A DNA stretch of 64,000 nt from Oceanospirillum sp048268485 (lineage in GTDB: Bacteria; Pseudomonadota; Gammaproteobacteria; Pseudomonadales; Halomonadaceae), in assembly GCA_048268485.1 (NCBI GenBank), contig JBLWVL010000004.1, positions 1 to 64,000 of the forward strand, written 5' to 3'. Made by a program: the position numbers and the translations under genes. The stretch's first letter is position 1. Each line of letters begins with the position of its first letter. A model generated the notes under the pieces. That model did not search any database. It saw only the letters and a list, made by a program, of their open reading frames with translations, and was not told the DNA's origin. Below, piece by piece: positions 26,312-34,602 of the stretch.

Positions 26312-27247
26312 TTACTCAGCTACAGCAGGATCAACATCAGGCTTAACTCTTGCTGCCAGCAGCTTTTTCCGGGCGTTCAACTGATTTTCTCCAGTAAAAA
26401 CTAACAGCCCAAACCAGATCAGCGCGAAAGTAACCAGCTTACTGGCATCCAGCGGCTCATGATAAACAAACACCGCCAACATAAAGGTGATACTGGGTGC
26501 CAGATACTGCACAAACCCGATCATAGATAACGGTAGTCGCCTGGCGGCACCAGCAAAAAACAGTAAAGGGAAAGTGGTCACCAGACCGGCCGCTATCAAA
26601 AGCAGATCGGTTTGCAAGCTCTGGTGACCAAAAACCAGTAACCCCTGAGACTGCATCCAGGCCATAGAGATCAATCCCACAGGCAGAACAATCAGCGTCT
26701 CAATAAAAAGCCCCGGCACCGCTTCTACCACCAGCTGCTTACGCAAAAGGCCGTAAAAACCAAAACTGAAAGCCAGTACCAACCCCACCCAGGGCAGGCT
26801 ACCAAACTCGATCAGCTGATAAAGTACACCCAACGCAGCAAAGCTCAGTGCTAACCACTGCATCGGCCGTAATCGCTCAGAGAGAAACATCATCCCGAGA
26901 AAAACACTGATTAAAGGATTAATAAAGTACCCCAAGCTGGTTTCCAGTATTCGGCCTTCCGCCACCGCCCAGATAAATACCAGCCAGTTCAGGGAGATAA
27001 TCAGTGCCGTTAGCACCAACCCACCCAGAAGCCTTGGTTGGCGAAACACAGCCGCCACTTTACCCAGCCTTCCGGTAAAACTGATAAACAGCAGCAGAAA
27101 GACGACAGACCAGATAATCCTATGTACGAGCACCTCAAACGCAGGAACATGGCCAACCGCTTTAAAATAAACCGGAGCAATTCCCCATAAGGTGTAAGCA
27201 GCCAGAGCAAAATAGATACCCTGACGCCAATCTTTATCTTCAGCCAC
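26312..27247 (-). CDS. rarD: EamA-family transporter RarD
   Basis: RarD belongs to the drug/metabolite transporter superfamily, inner-membrane carriers with ten helices in two EamA repeats. The 311-residue product contains GIYFALAAYTLWGIAPVYFK, IIWSVVFLLL, GYFINPLISVFLGMMFLSER and GFVQYLAPSITFMLAVFVY, which are characteristic. A GTG start at 27247 is chosen because it follows AGGTG and aligns with E. coli RarD; the ATG at 27262 gives five more residues. It overlaps the stop of the Gate-protein gene by 8 bp, so the two are translationally coupled. Substrate unknown. Confidence 0.88.
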   Translation of the reverse strand: MAEDKDWRQGIYFALAAYTLWGIAPVYFKAVGHVPAFEVLVHRIIWSVVFLLLFISFTGRLGKVAAVFRQPRLLGGLVLTALIISLNWLVFIWAVAEGRILETSLGYFINPLISVFLGMMFLSERLRPMQWLALSFAALGVLYQLIEFGSLPWVGLVLAFSFGFYGLLRKQLVVEAVPGLFIETLIVLPVGLISMAWMQSQGLLVFGHQSLQTDLLLIAAGLVTTFPLLFFAGAARRLPLSMIGFVQYLAPSITFMLAVFVYHEPLDASKLVTFALIWFGLLVFTGENQLNARKKLLAARVKPDVDPAVAE

Positions 27248-28289
27248 GTTCAGGCACCTCATTATTTACCGCAGTTGTTGAAGAAGAATAAGTCTTCCCG
27301 CTAATCAGATATTTGTGCCAGAACTCATCACTGGCGAATCGCAACAATCGAGTGGCCACAGCAACCAGGAGCAGACTGAAAGCCAGACGAAACCAGAGCA
27401 CAGCGGAAATATCTGCTCCCATCACCATGATAAGCAGCGTATCTTCAATCAGACTATGGCAGACACTCAACAGCAGCATGGCGGCAAAAATATCTTTTTT
27501 GTCGATATGTCCCTTGCGGGCCTCTTCGATCAGAAGTCCACCACCAAAAGAGAGCCCCAGCGTCATTCCGACAATGGTCAGACTGGCTGCTTCCGGGCGA
27601 ATCCCTAGCAGGCGCAGTAGCGGTTGCAACAGAAAGATCATCAGCTGCTCCACATGAATCCAGCGCAGAAAACGCAGCAGGCTGATCAGAGTCGCGATGA
27701 CGACGACGATCATGGCGAAGCTCTGCAACTGCTGCCATGCCCAGTGCAGAAGCGATGTTTGTTCTTTTGGAACTTGCCATACCAGTTCTGCCGGTTGTTG
27801 TAGCCAGTCAAAAGCAACATAAATATGAAACAACAGCATGCCGAAAATCAGCGCGGCCAACATCCGCATCAAAAAGGCCGTCACCAGACGCACCCCCGCC
27901 ATCTGCACAATACGCACCTCAATTGGCAAGCTGTGGGCGATCAGCATCATCCCACCCAGCACACTAACCTGAGCCACTGTCATAGGGTAATCCGGCGCTA
28001 ATTGAAAGAAGATGATCATGGCCGCATAGATATTCGTCATCAGATTGGTGGCCAGCACCAATCCCATCTCCTCCGGCAAACCGACTAAAGTCATCAGCGG
28101 TTCGAGTACGTCAGCAACGAGAGGAACCGCCCCCAGCTCCTCCAGTATTTTGACAATAATCAGTACTGGAATCATCAGTTTGAACAGCAACCAGCTGACG
28201 TTAAAAACCTCTCGCACTAATGAGGGTAGTGTCTGACGGCTGAACGAATGCCACCAGCGAAAAAAAGAAAATGAAGCGTTCGGAGTCAT
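27240..28289 (-). CDS. Gate/nucleoside-recognition domain membrane protein
   Basis: The 349-residue protein has about eight hydrophobic segments. It shows two Gate-type halves: IPVLIIVKILEELGAVPLVA with LVGLPEEMGLVLATNLMTN near the N-terminus, and LLGIRPEAASLTIVGMTLGL with GGGLLIEEARKGHIDKKD in the second half. Gate domains occur in nucleoside transporters and in SpmA/SpmB and YjiH-type proteins; substrates are mostly unproven. Its coupling to rarD and a divergent Lrp regulator suggests an export or uptake system for an amino-acid-related compound. Confidence 0.8.
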   Translation of the reverse strand: MTPNASFSFFRWWHSFSRQTLPSLVREVFNVSWLLFKLMIPVLIIVKILEELGAVPLVADVLEPLMTLVGLPEEMGLVLATNLMTNIYAAMIIFFQLAPDYPMTVAQVSVLGGMMLIAHSLPIEVRIVQMAGVRLVTAFLMRMLAALIFGMLLFHIYVAFDWLQQPAELVWQVPKEQTSLLHWAWQQLQSFAMIVVVIATLISLLRFLRWIHVEQLMIFLLQPLLRLLGIRPEAASLTIVGMTLGLSFGGGLLIEEARKGHIDKKDIFAAMLLLSVCHSLIEDTLLIMVMGADISAVLWFRLAFSLLLVAVATRLLRFASDEFWHKYLISGKTYSSSTTAVNNEVPERG

Positions 28290-28514
28290 AGGGTTGCACT
28301 GCTCTGCAAAACGTTGTTATCCGCTTAAGTTGTTTCCGGTTTAATCGAGAACATCTTAGCCAGGCCCTGAAGACGCAAGTGTACTTCGCTTTATTTTTAA
28401 AAAATTTCTTTTATGCTTTAAAAAATATGTTTTTATTTCTTATTTATGGTTTTTAGTTAAAAATATTAGAAAATTAAGACACAAAACAAAATATTATTAA
28501 TTAAAGATAACCCT
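28290..28514. promoter_or_regulatory. AT-rich divergent region between Gate/rarD operon and Lrp gene
   Basis: About 120 bp (28385-28505) are almost pure A and T with several runs of A or T of four to six bases, suggesting bent DNA. This is the likely binding region of the Lrp-type product. No defined box is claimed. Confidence 0.45.
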
Positions 28515-28967
28515 ATGGACCGCATTGATAAAAAAATTCTCAACTTACTGCAGAAAGACAATCGCATCAGCAATCAAAAATTGGCAGAAATTGTGGGTCT
28601 ATCGGCCCCTGCCTGCCTGAAACGGGTGAAAAAACTCAGGGAAAGTGGTGTCATCATGGCGGACGTTTCCATCGTCAGTCCCCAGGTGGTGGGCCACCTG
28701 ATTAATGTGATTGTAGAGGTGGAAATGGACCGGGATACCTTGGATGTTTACGACAGCTTTAATCGTCAGATGAGTGCCTGCCCTGAGGTCACCCAATGCT
28801 ATCAGGTTACCGGCGAAGTGGACTTTGTTCTGGTGGTTCTTGTGCCTGATATGCAGCACTACGAAGCCTTCGCTCGCCGGGAACTGGCCAGCAACCGTTA
28901 CCTGAGAAAATTCCGCTCTCTGATCTCTCTGCGCCGGGAGAAATTTCGCACAGCCATCGAGCTTTGA
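28515..28967 (+). CDS. Lrp/AsnC-family transcriptional regulator
   Basis: The 150-residue product starts MDRIDKKILNLLQKDNRISN and has the helix-turn-helix KLAEIVGLSAPACLKRVKKL followed by the RAM domain (CYQVTGEVDFVLVVLVPDM). It is divergent from the Gate/rarD pair, which it probably controls. It is only distantly similar to the putA-linked Lrp protein. The inducer is unknown. Confidence 0.9.
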   Translation: MDRIDKKILNLLQKDNRISNQKLAEIVGLSAPACLKRVKKLRESGVIMADVSIVSPQVVGHLINVIVEVEMDRDTLDVYDSFNRQMSACPEVTQCYQVTGEVDFVLVVLVPDMQHYEAFARRELASNRYLRKFRSLISLRREKFRTAIEL

Positions 28968-29108
28968 TCCTGACCGCACCATAATCCTATTGACATATAG
29001 CAATGGATTGCTATCTAACAGAAGACGTCCCTTTGCCCCACCCGTTTAACTGATTACATTACCCCTTCGACTCAATCCCACGATATAACAGGCACTCAGG
29101 AAACGACC

Positions 29109-30320
29109 TTGCGTGCCAAGGATGAAGGCAAAGTGGATACACTGATACTCTCGATCTACCAACTTTTTGGCGTCAATTCTAAGGAACAGTTTGCTGACCT
29201 GGTCAGCGCTAAGGGTCATCAGGAGATTATTCGACAGCACAGGGCAGACCTTATTGCCAGTCGTATTTTTCCCTTCGCTGTTCTGTTTGGCATCGTCGTG
29301 CCAGCCTGGGGTATCCTCGACCTGATCTACTTCCCCACAGAGATCGCTCTGACCTTTGTTGCCATGCGCCTGGCATCCGGTGGTGCCTTTTTTATTCTGG
29401 CCTATATCACAAAAAAAGTACGTATTGGTATGAAGCGGGCGCTAACCAGCCTGATGGTCATGCTGATGATTCCAACGCTATTTTATCAACTCAGCACACC
29501 CCTGATCGCATCAGCAGAACTGACCGGCATGGCAACAACCCTGATGAATCTCTATGGCCTGCTTCCTTATGTCGTGATCGCATCCCTGGCGCTATTTCCA
29601 TTAACACTGAAAGAGTTCTCTCTTTTCTCCCTTGTACTGGTTATTTTATCGGGCATAGGCCTCTATCGCAGCGAGGGCAGTGACCTTAATATGCTACTGG
29701 CTCAGCTATGGCTACTGTTGGTCATTCTGGGGGTTTCCATGTTTTCTTCCCTGCAGCAGGTACGCTATCTGATCTCTCAGATGGTAAAAGCCAGCTATGA
29801 CGGCCTGACCAAACTACTGACCCGCCGGGCAGGTATGGATATTATGGAATCGCTGTTTCGGGCGACAGGACTTCAGCAATCCAATTTCTCAGTGCTTTTT
29901 TTAGACCTGGATAAGTTCAAAGGGATCAACGATACCCTGGGGCACGATGCCGGGGATGAGGTTCTGCGACAAACGGCCAAGACATTGAGTGAAAGTATTC
30001 GCCGTGGTGATGCGGCTATCCGCTGGGGTGGGGAGGAATTTCTGATTCTGTTGCCACATACGGATTCTGAGTCAGCCAAGAATGTTGTCAGTCGCCTTAT
30101 GAATCGTGGTCTGGCAACTTTGCCCGACGGCACACCGGTTACAGCCAGCATAGGGCTATCAGAACAGCACGAAGACAATACACATAGTTGGAAAGATCTG
30201 GTGGATATTGCAGACAAGCGCCTCTATCACGCCAAACAAACGGGTCGGGCTAAGTGCGTTGCCCCGGATGGTAGTGAAGTCCACTTTCCTGCACAGAATT
30301 CCCAGGTTAAACCTAATTAA
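29109..30320 (+). CDS. Diguanylate cyclase with multi-pass membrane sensor
   Basis: The 403-residue protein has about six transmembrane helices in its first 215 residues (for example FPFAVLFGIVVPAWGILDLI), a MASE-like membrane input, then a GGDEF domain with GGEEF at 307-311 and a correctly spaced RxxD I-site (RRGD, five residues before). It should make c-di-GMP with product inhibition. The start is TTG at 29109 with AGGAA seven bases upstream; no better ATG exists before the first helix. A GTG at codon 9 is an alternative. The gene stands alone. Confidence 0.9.
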   Translation: MRAKDEGKVDTLILSIYQLFGVNSKEQFADLVSAKGHQEIIRQHRADLIASRIFPFAVLFGIVVPAWGILDLIYFPTEIALTFVAMRLASGGAFFILAYITKKVRIGMKRALTSLMVMLMIPTLFYQLSTPLIASAELTGMATTLMNLYGLLPYVVIASLALFPLTLKEFSLFSLVLVILSGIGLYRSEGSDLNMLLAQLWLLLVILGVSMFSSLQQVRYLISQMVKASYDGLTKLLTRRAGMDIMESLFRATGLQQSNFSVLFLDLDKFKGINDTLGHDAGDEVLRQTAKTLSESIRRGDAAIRWGGEEFLILLPHTDSESAKNVVSRLMNRGLATLPDGTPVTASIGLSEQHEDNTHSWKDLVDIADKRLYHAKQTGRAKCVAPDGSEVHFPAQNSQVKPN

Positions 30321-30357
30321 AACAACGCACTATTCTGACATCTCAATATAGAAATCA

Positions 30358-30384
30358 GCTCCTGAATAAGCAAACTTCAGGAGC
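30358..30384. terminator. Weak hairpin between converging cyclase and chemoreceptor
   Basis: GCTCCTG (30358-30364) pairs with CAGGAGC (30378-30384) around a 13-nt loop in the 104-bp gap between converging genes. T-runs are poor, so function as a terminator is uncertain. Confidence 0.35.
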
Positions 30385-30424
30385 CGGTCTCTGCTAAAGC
30401 CAGCAAAACTCCCGACAGAAAAGA

Positions 30425-32518
30425 TCAGTATCTGAAGCGCCCCAGCTGGGACTCCAACTGCTTAACTAACTCTAACAAAGCCTGACTCTCCTGATTGGCG
30501 GCAACAGCACCATCAGCAACCAGACTGGTTTCATCACTGATATTAACGATATTGCGGGTAATATCCTCAGTTACCGCCCGCTGCTCCTCTACCACGCTGG
30601 CCATCTGTGTGGTCATATTATCGATCTCAGCAATTGCACCTACGACCTGATTAAGGTGCGTAGAGGCCTCCTCCGCCATCTGCAGGCACTCATCCGACTG
30701 AGCGTTACCACGCTGCATCGCTTCCAGGGCCTCTTTGGCGCGTAGTTGTAACTGGTCAATAAGAGCCTGAATTTCTTCAGTGGACTGCTGAGTTTTAGAA
30801 GCCAGCGTGCGAACCTCATCAGCCACAACAGCAAAACCACGACCCGTCTCACCAGCCCGGGCAGCCTCAATCGCTGCATTCAACGCTAATAGATTCGTCT
30901 GTTCAGAAATCCCCTGAATCGTTTCCACAATCTGGCTGATATTCTGACTGTCTGTCGCCAACTGAGCCATAAGCTGAGATGTGCTGGAGACCTGGTCTGT
31001 CAAATGTCGAATAGACTCGGCACTACGATTCACATTTTCGGCACTGTTATCTACAGAGCCTTTCGCCTCACTGGATGCACTGGCTGTTGTCGTTGCAATC
31101 TGTGCAACCTCTCCGGCAGAGGCCGACATCTGGTTGATTGCTGTAGCAATCTGATCGACCTCAGCCCGCTGCTTCTCAATACCCTGAGTACTATTATCAG
31201 AGATCTCTGCCGCCCGGCACGCTGACCCCTCAACATCGCCCATGGCAGAAGCGATATCTTTAACAATACCATGTGTTTTTTCGATAAAGGCGTCAATATT
31301 GTTTGAAAGCTCGCCCACCTCATCGCTCCGTTTAAAGTTAAGGCGCTGAGTCAAATCCCCATCCTGAGAAGCTAGCTGCCCGACCATATCAGCTGCGCGG
31401 CGGATAGGAGCAGCGATCCCCTGTGCAATCAACACCAGCAACACAATACCTAACCCCGTTACTAAAAGGCCGATAGTGATCGTTGCCGCCATGCTTTCCC
31501 GAAACTGTTTCAGCATTGACGACTCAACCTTCTTGGCGCCAGCAAGAACCCACTCAGCATCCTGGTGGATAATCACAGCCCATGGGGTAGAAACACCATC
31601 AGGTGAGATAGGCTGCACAGACCAAAAGCTGGAACCGATCTGACGGGTCACCGCTTCACCCGATTTTACACTCGCCAGCAGAAACTCTTTTTCCATGCCA
31701 CTATAAGTTTTAGTCAATTCCAGCTTGTCATCGGAGTCAGCGGTCACTAAACCTTCATTGCTCAGCATAAAGACCTGCCCTTTTCCTTCGTAAAGCGAAC
31801 GGTCAGCCTTATCCACCAGTGTTTTCAGGAAGCTAAGCTCCACATCGGTACCGGTCATTCCAACCACTTTGTTTTGCACAATAATGGGCATAGTAATCGA
31901 TGTGCCAACAATGGTTTTTCCGCCGGCCTCCCAGGAGTATGGTTCCACCAGACAGACGGACCGGCTTTCAATCGGGCAGCTATACCAATCTCCATCGTTG
32001 GTTCCGGCAGCCGTTGCCGCTTGTGCTTTTTCTACTCCCAGTGTGCGATATCCCATGGAGCCATCATCATTCAGGTACCAATAAGGGGCAAACTGACCAT
32101 TTTCATGGGTATGCAGCGCACCATCATGGAGCGCATCATCATCTACCGCATTTTTTTTCCAGGCCAGGTAGGTTCCCATAACGATGCTCTTATTTTGCGC
32201 AAGAACATCACGGGCATATTCATAGAAGCGCTCCCGGCTGATATCAGCACCCTGATCGGCAATAAAACTGGTGGAAGTGTCCGCCAATGCCTTTGTTACC
32301 CCCAGGGCCCGGCTCAGCTCAATCTGAGTTTTCCCCGCTTCCGCCACAGCCGAAGAAGACATCTGTGCCAATGCTTTCCCGGTTAACTCACTGACAACCA
32401 TAGATCGGGTTTTCTGCTCTACCTCACTGTTTTTCCAGCCAAAAGTTCCCAGAAGAATAATAGATGAAAGCGCCAAACAGGCACCTGTTGCAATAGCGAT
32501 GCGGGTTTTTATTTTCAT
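30425..32518 (-). CDS. Methyl-accepting chemotaxis protein with dCache sensor
   Basis: The 697-residue chemoreceptor has an N-terminal membrane helix (about 7-27), a periplasmic dCache domain of about 300 residues (FYEYARDVLAQNKSIVMGTYL, then MGYRTLGVEKAQA and VVGMTGTDVELSFLKTLVDK), a second helix at about 345-368, HAMP, and a signalling tip (EQTNLLALNAAIEAARAGET, GRGFAVVADEVRTLA). dCache domains often bind amino acids. The ATG at 32518 (MKIKTRIAIATG) is preferred to a TTG at 32530. No chemotaxis kinase genes are nearby, so it must join a core array encoded elsewhere. Confidence 0.93.
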   Translation of the reverse strand: MKIKTRIAIATGACLALSSIILLGTFGWKNSEVEQKTRSMVVSELTGKALAQMSSSAVAEAGKTQIELSRALGVTKALADTSTSFIADQGADISRERFYEYARDVLAQNKSIVMGTYLAWKKNAVDDDALHDGALHTHENGQFAPYWYLNDDGSMGYRTLGVEKAQAATAAGTNDGDWYSCPIESRSVCLVEPYSWEAGGKTIVGTSITMPIIVQNKVVGMTGTDVELSFLKTLVDKADRSLYEGKGQVFMLSNEGLVTADSDDKLELTKTYSGMEKEFLLASVKSGEAVTRQIGSSFWSVQPISPDGVSTPWAVIIHQDAEWVLAGAKKVESSMLKQFRESMAATITIGLLVTGLGIVLLVLIAQGIAAPIRRAADMVGQLASQDGDLTQRLNFKRSDEVGELSNNIDAFIEKTHGIVKDIASAMGDVEGSACRAAEISDNSTQGIEKQRAEVDQIATAINQMSASAGEVAQIATTTASASSEAKGSVDNSAENVNRSAESIRHLTDQVSSTSQLMAQLATDSQNISQIVETIQGISEQTNLLALNAAIEAARAGETGRGFAVVADEVRTLASKTQQSTEEIQALIDQLQLRAKEALEAMQRGNAQSDECLQMAEEASTHLNQVVGAIAEIDNMTTQMASVVEEQRAVTEDITRNIVNISDETSLVADGAVAANQESQALLELVKQLESQLGRFRY

Positions 32519-32608
32519 ACGATAGCCCAACTAAGGAGTTATTTGATCGATCAATATATCTGTAGCATGGATCTTGCCAAATTTCTGTTAAGTAATAATG
32601 ATTAAACG

Positions 32609-32643
32609 AAAAAGGCACGCACCCAGGAGGGTGAGTGCCTTTT
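32609..32643 (-). terminator. Terminator of the alanine symporter gene
   Basis: AAAAGGCAC and CACC pair with GGTG and GTGCCTTTT across a single mismatch within 32609-32643. On the minus strand a T-run follows. It lies 56 bp beyond the symporter stop. Confidence 0.85.
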
Positions 32644-32699
32644 GATCAGCTGCCGCAAACAAAGCCTACGGCCTCACCGGACTGTCGTTTTGTTTATTT

Positions 32700-34199
32700 T
32701 TATTCGCCTGCCTGTTCTTTCTTAGCCAGACGTTTCTCCCAGTAGGTAGCACCTTTAATGCCTAACTTCTGAGGATCAAATGTGTACTCTGTTACACCTG
32801 CTTTCTGTTGCTCTTCATAGTCCTTCAACACCTTCATGGTCGGCTTAGACATAAAGAAGATGATGATAATACCGACAATGTTCAGCCATGCCATCAGGCC
32901 AACACCTACATCACCAAGGCCCCATGCCAGATCAGCAGCTTTCACCGCGCCATAAAAGGTCGACGCCATAATGGCCACTTTCAGTCCCAGAATCAGGCCC
33001 GGAAGATTGATGGTGCGCTTCAGGTACGCCACATTGGTTTCTGCAATGTAGTAATACGCCAGAATCGTGGTAAAGGAGAAGAAGAAAAGAGCCAGGGCAA
33101 TAAATGGCTTACCGAAGCCAGGCATAGTGGTTTCAATCGCCATCTGAGTGAATACCGGGCCGTTAGCTGCGATATCTGCTGCAATATTCTGAACCAGGAA
33201 GGTGTCGCCAACGCCATGAACGTTGTAAGCACCTGTGATCAGGATCATAAAGGCAGTCGCAGAACATACGAACAGGGTATCAATGTATACAGAGAACGCC
33301 TGAACCAGACCTTGCTGTGCAGGGTGATCAACCTCAGCAGCTGCTGCTGCGTGAGGACCAGTACCCTGACCGGCTTCATTGGAGTAAACACCACGCTTAA
33401 CACCCCAACCAATTGCCGCACCAAAGCCCGCCATTGGAGTGAAGGCATCACCCAGAATCTGACCGATGATCGCAGGGATCTCAGCAATGTTCAGCAGAAC
33501 GATAACGCTTGCAATGATGATGTAACCCAGCGCCATGAAAGGCACAACGATCTGAGTAAAGTGTGCAATACGCTTTACACCACCGAAAATAATGAAGCCC
33601 AGAACCAGAACCACAACCAGACCGGTGAAGATCTTAGCAGAGCTCAGCTCACCCAGACCGGTCTGAATCATCGCACCAGAACCAAAGGTTGCTTCTACTG
33701 CGTTACCGATACTGTTCGCCTGAACACCCGGCAGCAGCAGACCACACGCCATGATCGTTGCGATTGCAAAGATCCACGCGTACCACTTCTGACCCATCGC
33801 TTTTTCGATGTAATAAGCAGGGCCACCACGATACTGACCGTCCTGCTCTTCTTTATACAGCTGCGCCAGGGTTGATTCTGCATATGCTGTTGCGGCACCA
33901 AGGAAGGCAACAACCCACATCCAGAAAACCGCACCAGGGCCACCGAAGCCGATCGCCGCAGCAACACCTGCGATGTTACCGGTACCAACACGACCAGACA
34001 GAGATACGGCTAACGCCTGAAAGGATGAGATACCTTTGTCAGAGCTTTTTCCGGAAAATAGCAGACGCCACATTTCGGAAAAGTGCCTGACCTGAACGAA
34101 GCGGGTCAGAATAGAGTAGAACAAACCGGCACCCAGGCACAGATAGATCAGTACCGGACTCCAGATAATGCCGTTCATAAAATCGACAAATGCTTGCAT
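32700..34199 (-). CDS. Sodium:alanine (AGCS-family) symporter
   Basis: AGCS carriers import alanine or glycine with sodium. The 499-residue protein has about eleven membrane helices and the family signatures VSLSGRVGTGNIAGVAAAI, FLGAATAYAESTLAQLYK and RGVYSNEAGQGTGPHAAAAA. A strong GGGAGG site precedes the ATG at 34199. It is monocistronic, with a terminator after it and a 16-bp palindrome just upstream of the start. Substrate among small neutral amino acids cannot be fixed from sequence. Confidence 0.94.
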   Translation of the reverse strand: MQAFVDFMNGIIWSPVLIYLCLGAGLFYSILTRFVQVRHFSEMWRLLFSGKSSDKGISSFQALAVSLSGRVGTGNIAGVAAAIGFGGPGAVFWMWVVAFLGAATAYAESTLAQLYKEEQDGQYRGGPAYYIEKAMGQKWYAWIFAIATIMACGLLLPGVQANSIGNAVEATFGSGAMIQTGLGELSSAKIFTGLVVVLVLGFIIFGGVKRIAHFTQIVVPFMALGYIIIASVIVLLNIAEIPAIIGQILGDAFTPMAGFGAAIGWGVKRGVYSNEAGQGTGPHAAAAAEVDHPAQQGLVQAFSVYIDTLFVCSATAFMILITGAYNVHGVGDTFLVQNIAADIAANGPVFTQMAIETTMPGFGKPFIALALFFFSFTTILAYYYIAETNVAYLKRTINLPGLILGLKVAIMASTFYGAVKAADLAWGLGDVGVGLMAWLNIVGIIIIFFMSKPTMKVLKDYEEQQKAGVTEYTFDPQKLGIKGATYWEKRLAKKEQAGE

Positions 34200-34602
34200 T
34201 AAAAATGCCTCCCGTTAGAGGTAAGCGCTTAAGCGCTTTTTAGTTTTTAGATTTATAGTAAATTAAGCGTAAAACATGTTTATCAGACGACAGTCCTGAA
34301 TTGAGATTCTACCTAAGTCGAAACAGAAAAGTACTCTGATTTTATGACTTATCATGCACAAAAAACCTATCAAGAAGAAAAATACAGAATAACCCTACAA
34401 TCAAAACAGGATATAGCAGCAATAATTATTACAGCACTAACGGATAGCCCGATACAGTACAGCCCCTCAAAATTCAGCTAGAATTAATTTCATTAACCAC
34501 CCGATAGCTCAGGCATAAAGATGAAGAAAACCAATGATACACGAGTATTTTCCGCCATCGACTCTATTCGGCAACCAGCCTCACACCCATAAGGAATGAT
34601 GC
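34200..34602. other. Divergent intergenic region, AGCS symporter / hybrid kinase
   Basis: This 403-bp gap holds the palindrome at 34223-34238, an AT-rich centre (34240-34440) likely to contain both divergent promoters, and a 23-codon frame at 34521-34592 (MKKTNDTRVFSAIDSIRQP...) that is too short and unsupported to call. Nothing else was seen. Confidence 0.5.
34223..34238. promoter_or_regulatory. 16-bp perfect palindrome upstream of the symporter
   Basis: AAGCGCTTAAGCGCTT is a perfect palindrome made of two AAGCGCTT copies, 24 bp from the symporter start codon. It may be an operator or form a hairpin in the leader of the symporter message. Confidence 0.5.

Noticed and set aside
32808..33875. 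355-codon plus-strand frame
   Set aside because: It lies antisense to the AGCS symporter, whose family motifs are clear. Its translation is rich in Cys, Asn, Arg and His with no domain and no ribosome site.
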